DNA from: an uncultured Butyricimonas sp.
Lineage (GTDB): Bacteria > Bacteroidota > Bacteroidia > Bacteroidales > Marinifilaceae
DNA: 64,000 bases
Direction of reading: 5' to 3'
Assembly: GCA_944320555.1 (NCBI GenBank)
Contig: CALUHX010000002.1
Coordinates: forward strand, 1-64,000
A program made the translations under genes and the position numbers. Position 1 is the first letter of the stretch, and the number at the start of each line of letters is the position of its first letter. The notes under the pieces were generated by a model that was given only the letters and a program-made list of their open reading frames with translations, made no database searches and was not told the DNA's origin. Below are positions 61,603-64,000 of this stretch, in pieces.

Positions 61603-63246
61603 TCACTCCGCCATTCGTCGCTTCCAAGCCGCAAACAACGGACGGGAGGCCGATTTCGCCCGGTCAAAGCCGAACCAGTAGTCCGCCCCGCTTCCCGCAA
61701 AATGATAAAGCCTCATCGCCTCCGCGCACTTCCCCTCCAGCGTCTCCGCATCCGCGGGCAAAGCGTCCTTCCACGGACGCACGCGTCCGCCCGGCTCCTT
61801 CGCCAGGGGAATGCCCGCCAACACCCACGCCACGGATATCTCATCCAAAAACGCGGGATAACGCTCTCCGCAAAACTCATAAAGCAACAGGCCCCGTTTC
61901 TCCAGGCTCAAAGGCTGCTCCAATAATTCCCGCTCCTCCATCCACGCCAGGAAAGCGGGCAGGAAACCAACGTCGCACAGAATCAGCCGCCGGGTCACCC
62001 GCTGCCAAACTCCGGCGTTATAAAAACCGTCAATCAGACGGGAAAGCAGACGGGCGTGACGCAAATCGTCCACGCTCATCTCCCGGGTGCGCAACACCTC
62101 GTAAGGAGTGTCCGGCGAATAGACAATGCCCAACTCCCCGGCATTCCGCCGCATGGCCGTACCCGGCAACAACTTCAACAACTCCAACTGAATCTCCCCC
62201 GTGCCGAAAGAGGCCAGCGTCCGCACGTCCTCCACCATCTGCCGCAAAGTGTAAAACGGCAACCCGGCTATCAAATCGGCGTGGACCACCACGTTGGGCA
62301 GGGAAGCCAGAAAACGCAATCCTTCCAAAGCCGCCGACAAGTCGCCCGCCCTCCGGCAAGCCCTCAACACCTCCTCCCGCAGGCTCTGGATGCCCGCCTC
62401 CAGGTGCAGCAGCCCCGCGGGCAATTCCTCAATCAAGGCTTTCACCTCGCTGGACAGCAAGGCCGGATGGATTTCCAAGTGGAAACGCATCTCCCCGGCG
62501 AATTCCCGGAAAAGCGTCAACAGCTCTACCGCCCGGCGGGAACTGCCGTTGAAGGTCCGGTCCAACAAGCGCACGTCACGGATGCCATGCGCCCGGATGA
62601 CGCGCAGGCGTTCCCTCACCCGCTCCACAGGCAACGCCCGCACGGGTTTCTCCGCCCCGCTGACGCAAAAAGCGCAGGTGTTGAAACACCCCCGGGTCGT
62701 CTCCAACTGCACGAACGGTTTCGACCAATCGAAAAAGCGGCTCCGCTCCGGCGCCTCCAGACGTTCGAAAGCCTCCACTTTGGCCATTCCCCCGTCATGG
62801 TACGCGCCGCCGCCATCCACCCAGCAAAGTCCCTTGACGCCTTCCCAGGCCACCGGACGATTCCACACCCGCAACCACTCGTGGAACCCCGTTTCCCCCT
62901 CTCCCCGAAAAACGCAATTCACAGAAACATGCCGACGCAAATAAGTCTCATTGTCGCCCAACATCTCCGGACCGCCCAGTATCACGACGCAATCCGGCAG
63001 CAGGGCTTTCACCCGCTCCACGATTTTCAACAACACCTCGTGCGTGAACAGCCACGCCGTGGCGGCCACCACGTCCGGCCTCTCCGCCACCACGTCCGCC
63101 ACCACGCTCCCCACGTTCGAATTGATTGTCGCAGAAACCTTCGTCCACTCCACCCCGTCCTCCCCGGCCGCCTGGGCGTGAATCGCCGCCAAGGCCAACG
63201 ACGAGTGGGCATACGAGCTATTCAAATCCAACCAAAGCAATTTCAT
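61603..63246 (-). CDS. B12-binding radical SAM protein (DUF4080 type)
   Basis: A 547-residue protein with an N-terminal cobalamin-binding-like domain (about 1-130, VVILGGPEMLG, RGEGETGFHEW), a radical SAM domain with CFNTCAFC (C187, C191, C194), and a DUF4080-like C-terminal region (GLLLYEFCGERYPAF near 470). It could cleave SAM to make a radical for methylation or rearrangement of an unknown substrate. The start overlaps the stop of the toxin gene by one base (TGATG), so transcription runs through from the toxin pair. The family name is secure, the substrate unknown. Confidence 0.85.
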   Translation of the reverse strand: MKLLWLDLNSSYAHSSLALAAIHAQAAGEDGVEWTKVSATINSNVGSVVADVVAERPDVVAATAWLFTHEVLLKIVERVKALLPDCVVILGGPEMLGDNETYLRRHVSVNCVFRGEGETGFHEWLRVWNRPVAWEGVKGLCWVDGGGAYHDGGMAKVEAFERLEAPERSRFFDWSKPFVQLETTRGCFNTCAFCVSGAEKPVRALPVERVRERLRVIRAHGIRDVRLLDRTFNGSSRRAVELLTLFREFAGEMRFHLEIHPALLSSEVKALIEELPAGLLHLEAGIQSLREEVLRACRRAGDLSAALEGLRFLASLPNVVVHADLIAGLPFYTLRQMVEDVRTLASFGTGEIQLELLKLLPGTAMRRNAGELGIVYSPDTPYEVLRTREMSVDDLRHARLLSRLIDGFYNAGVWQRVTRRLILCDVGFLPAFLAWMEERELLEQPLSLEKRGLLLYEFCGERYPAFLDEISVAWVLAGIPLAKEPGGRVRPWKDALPADAETLEGKCAEAMRLYHFAGSGADYWFGFDRAKSASRPLFAAWKRRMAE

Positions 63247-63506
63247 CAGCCAACCTCATTTACACGCCTGCCATCGACAAGAAAGTTCACGACAATCCGT
63301 TGTTTTTCAACAGTTCTCGAATCTCCCGCACGAAAAATCCGCATACGCACTTTCCGCAATCCTCCCCCAAAATCAACACCTTCAGAAGGGTTGGATTTCA
63401 ATTTCTCGATCAGTCGTGCATAATCATCAACAAAGGATACATAACGTTTCTTCAATCGCTTAGCTTCACGCATAAACGATGGCAATGGCTTCACGCTAAT
63501 TTTCAT
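63246..63506 (-). CDS. RelE/ParE-type toxin, probably truncated
   Basis: An 86-residue protein with the RelE/ParE family start FMREAKRLKKRYVSFVDDYARLIEKL and the GVDFGGGLRKVRMRI block near residues 43-57. Family members are usually 100-115 residues and continue with an ITY-strand and a C-terminal LLxxYxK segment; here the protein stops after RIVVNFLVDGRRVNEVG. The last catalytic strand may therefore be missing. It overlaps the antitoxin by 11 bp and the radical SAM gene by one base. Confidence 0.7.
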   Translation of the reverse strand: MKISVKPLPSFMREAKRLKKRYVSFVDDYARLIEKLKSNPSEGVDFGGGLRKVRMRIFRAGDSRTVEKQRIVVNFLVDGRRVNEVG

Positions 63507-63747
63507 TCCTCAACTCCTCCAAAAATTCTTCTGCCGAAACAGGCTTCAACTTGCCCTCTCTTTTCAGTTTCAATTCTTTCAACCCGGCATCAACCCCCGC
63601 CAAGATTTCCTCCTTGCTGATGTATTCCTCATCCTCCTCTCTTTCTCGCACATCTTGCTCCAATTTCCTAAACAACCAGTCGCGATTGCCCGGCGAAAGG
63701 GTCAAGATAAACTGCCACAAACTGTCCAATGAAACGGTCGCTTTCAT
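63496..63747 (-). CDS. Antitoxin of a RelE-type module
   Basis: An 83-residue charged protein. The first part (SLWQFILTLSPGNRDWLFRKL) and the C-terminal EEFLEELRNE, typical of the toxin-binding tail, match short antitoxins found with RelE/ParE toxins in Bacteroidales. A TATATTTG box lies 31 bp upstream and the overlap with the toxin indicates a coupled pair, usually autoregulated. DNA binding through the N-terminal part is inferred. Confidence 0.75.
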   Translation of the reverse strand: MKATVSLDSLWQFILTLSPGNRDWLFRKLEQDVREREEDEEYISKEEILAGVDAGLKELKLKREGKLKPVSAEEFLEELRNEN

Positions 63748-63778
63748 GATTTGTTCCTCCTTAGTGATTTCTGTTGCG

Positions 63779-63786
63779 CAAATATA
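63779..63786 (-). promoter_or_regulatory. -7 promoter box (TATATTTG) for the antitoxin-toxin-radical SAM unit
   Basis: TATATTTG on the minus strand, 31 bp before the ATG at 63747. Confidence 0.6.
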
Positions 63787-63809
63787 CGCAGAAAATCCCG
63801 CTTTTTTAC

Positions 63810-63817
63810 TACCTTTG
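63810..63817 (+). promoter_or_regulatory. -7 promoter box (TACCTTTG) for the terminal lipoprotein gene
   Basis: TACCTTTG is 24 bp before the ATG at 63842, on the plus strand, divergent from the antitoxin promoter 23 bp away. Confidence 0.65.
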
Positions 63818-63841
63818 GCGAGAAACCAAACCGATTACACG

Positions 63842-64000
63842 ATGAAACAGTCGCTTGTCTATCTATTCCTTATCCTCCTCTTGGCGTCCTGCGGCACGCA
63901 ACGCCTGCAAGTTTCCAAGGCGGAAACGCAGGCCCTGTCCCGCCAACTGGGATTCACCGTGAACAAAAAGGACAACATTCCCCTCATGCGGGAAGTCTGC
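63842..64000 (+). CDS. Partial lipoprotein, probable NlpC/P60 family (cut by window end)
   Basis: The first 53 residues of a gene that continues beyond the window. It has a lipoprotein signal (LFLILLLASC, lipobox C17) and then LSRQLGFTVNKKDNIPLMREV, a start commonly seen in Bacteroidota NlpC/P60-family cell-wall peptidases. The catalytic domain is not in view, so the family is inferred from the lead alone. Confidence 0.5.
   Translation, partial: MKQSLVYLFLILLLASCGTQRLQVSKAETQALSRQLGFTVNKKDNIPLMREVC

Overview
The window looks like a piece of a Bacteroidales (Bacteroidota) chromosome. The evidence is a SusC/SusD outer-membrane pair with an ECF sigma factor and FecR anti-sigma factor, a TamB/TamL-type outer-membrane assembly pair, a NagB fused to a PIG-L/LmbE domain, a SAM-II riboswitch in front of metK, many signal peptides of Bacteroidota type, and promoters of the form TAnnTTTG (16 are listed) with little Shine-Dalgarno sequence. 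A member of the Odoribacteraceae (Butyricimonas/Odoribacter-like) is my best guess, but this is inference from gene content only.

Layout. 1-6.0 kb: end of a possible repeat array, a GrpB-family gene, the operon parE-parC-aroK, and tRNA-Pro. 6.2-10.5 kb: an aminotransferase and a four-gene 2-oxoacid:ferredoxin oxidoreductase operon (korDABC order) closed by a strong terminator. 10.6-15.4 kb: amino-sugar genes (nagB-PIG-L fusion with a ROK repressor) and riboswitch-controlled metK. 15.5-20.7 kb: a long inverted repeat with four 11-bp direct repeats, then GT2-DUF4922 fusion, SpoIID/LytB protein and AmpG-like permease, probably linked to cell-wall fragment handling. 20.7-22.6 kb: tRNA-Ser, DUF5063 gene, 3'-5' exonuclease, SRP RNA and two tRNA-Thr genes. 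22.6-31.7 kb: a decayed-looking stretch, an HD protein, TamL and TamB, and a DUF4160/DUF2442 toxin-antitoxin-like pair.

31.8-53.2 kb is the accessory heart of the window. About 18 kb of genes all run on the minus strand: SusC, SusD, DUF4843 lipoprotein, an exported thioredoxin, a TlpA protein, two tandem copies of an unrecognised two-gene module (called B and A here), three tandem paralogues of a third unrecognised exported family (C), a lipoprotein TlpA, a trypsin-like protease and a large MG2-domain protein. FecR and the ECF sigma factor lie upstream, but they are separated by an inserted segment carrying a 162-bp inverted-repeat element, a truncated hicA and an Rpn-type nuclease/transposase gene. 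One B copy is broken by a single-base change in a run of six G. I think this is the best candidate for an undescribed system: an envelope system in which small exported proteins with a CPxxC pair sit beside thioredoxins, a protease and a SusCD importer.

53.3-64 kb returns to ordinary genes: a biotin-dependent carboxyltransferase with its biotin carrier, an ABC exporter, a membrane-bound MutS-like ATPase, an acyltransferase overlapping an LplT-like permease, a B12-binding radical SAM protein, a RelE-type toxin/antitoxin pair overlapping it, and the start of a probable NlpC/P60 lipoprotein. A dispersed repeat with ends GAGGCTGTGTCAAAA occurs at about 36.6, 44.0 and 55.3 kb. Base composition is mosaic: the B/A modules and SusCD are AT-rich compared with the GC-rich TamB, MG2 and core genes.
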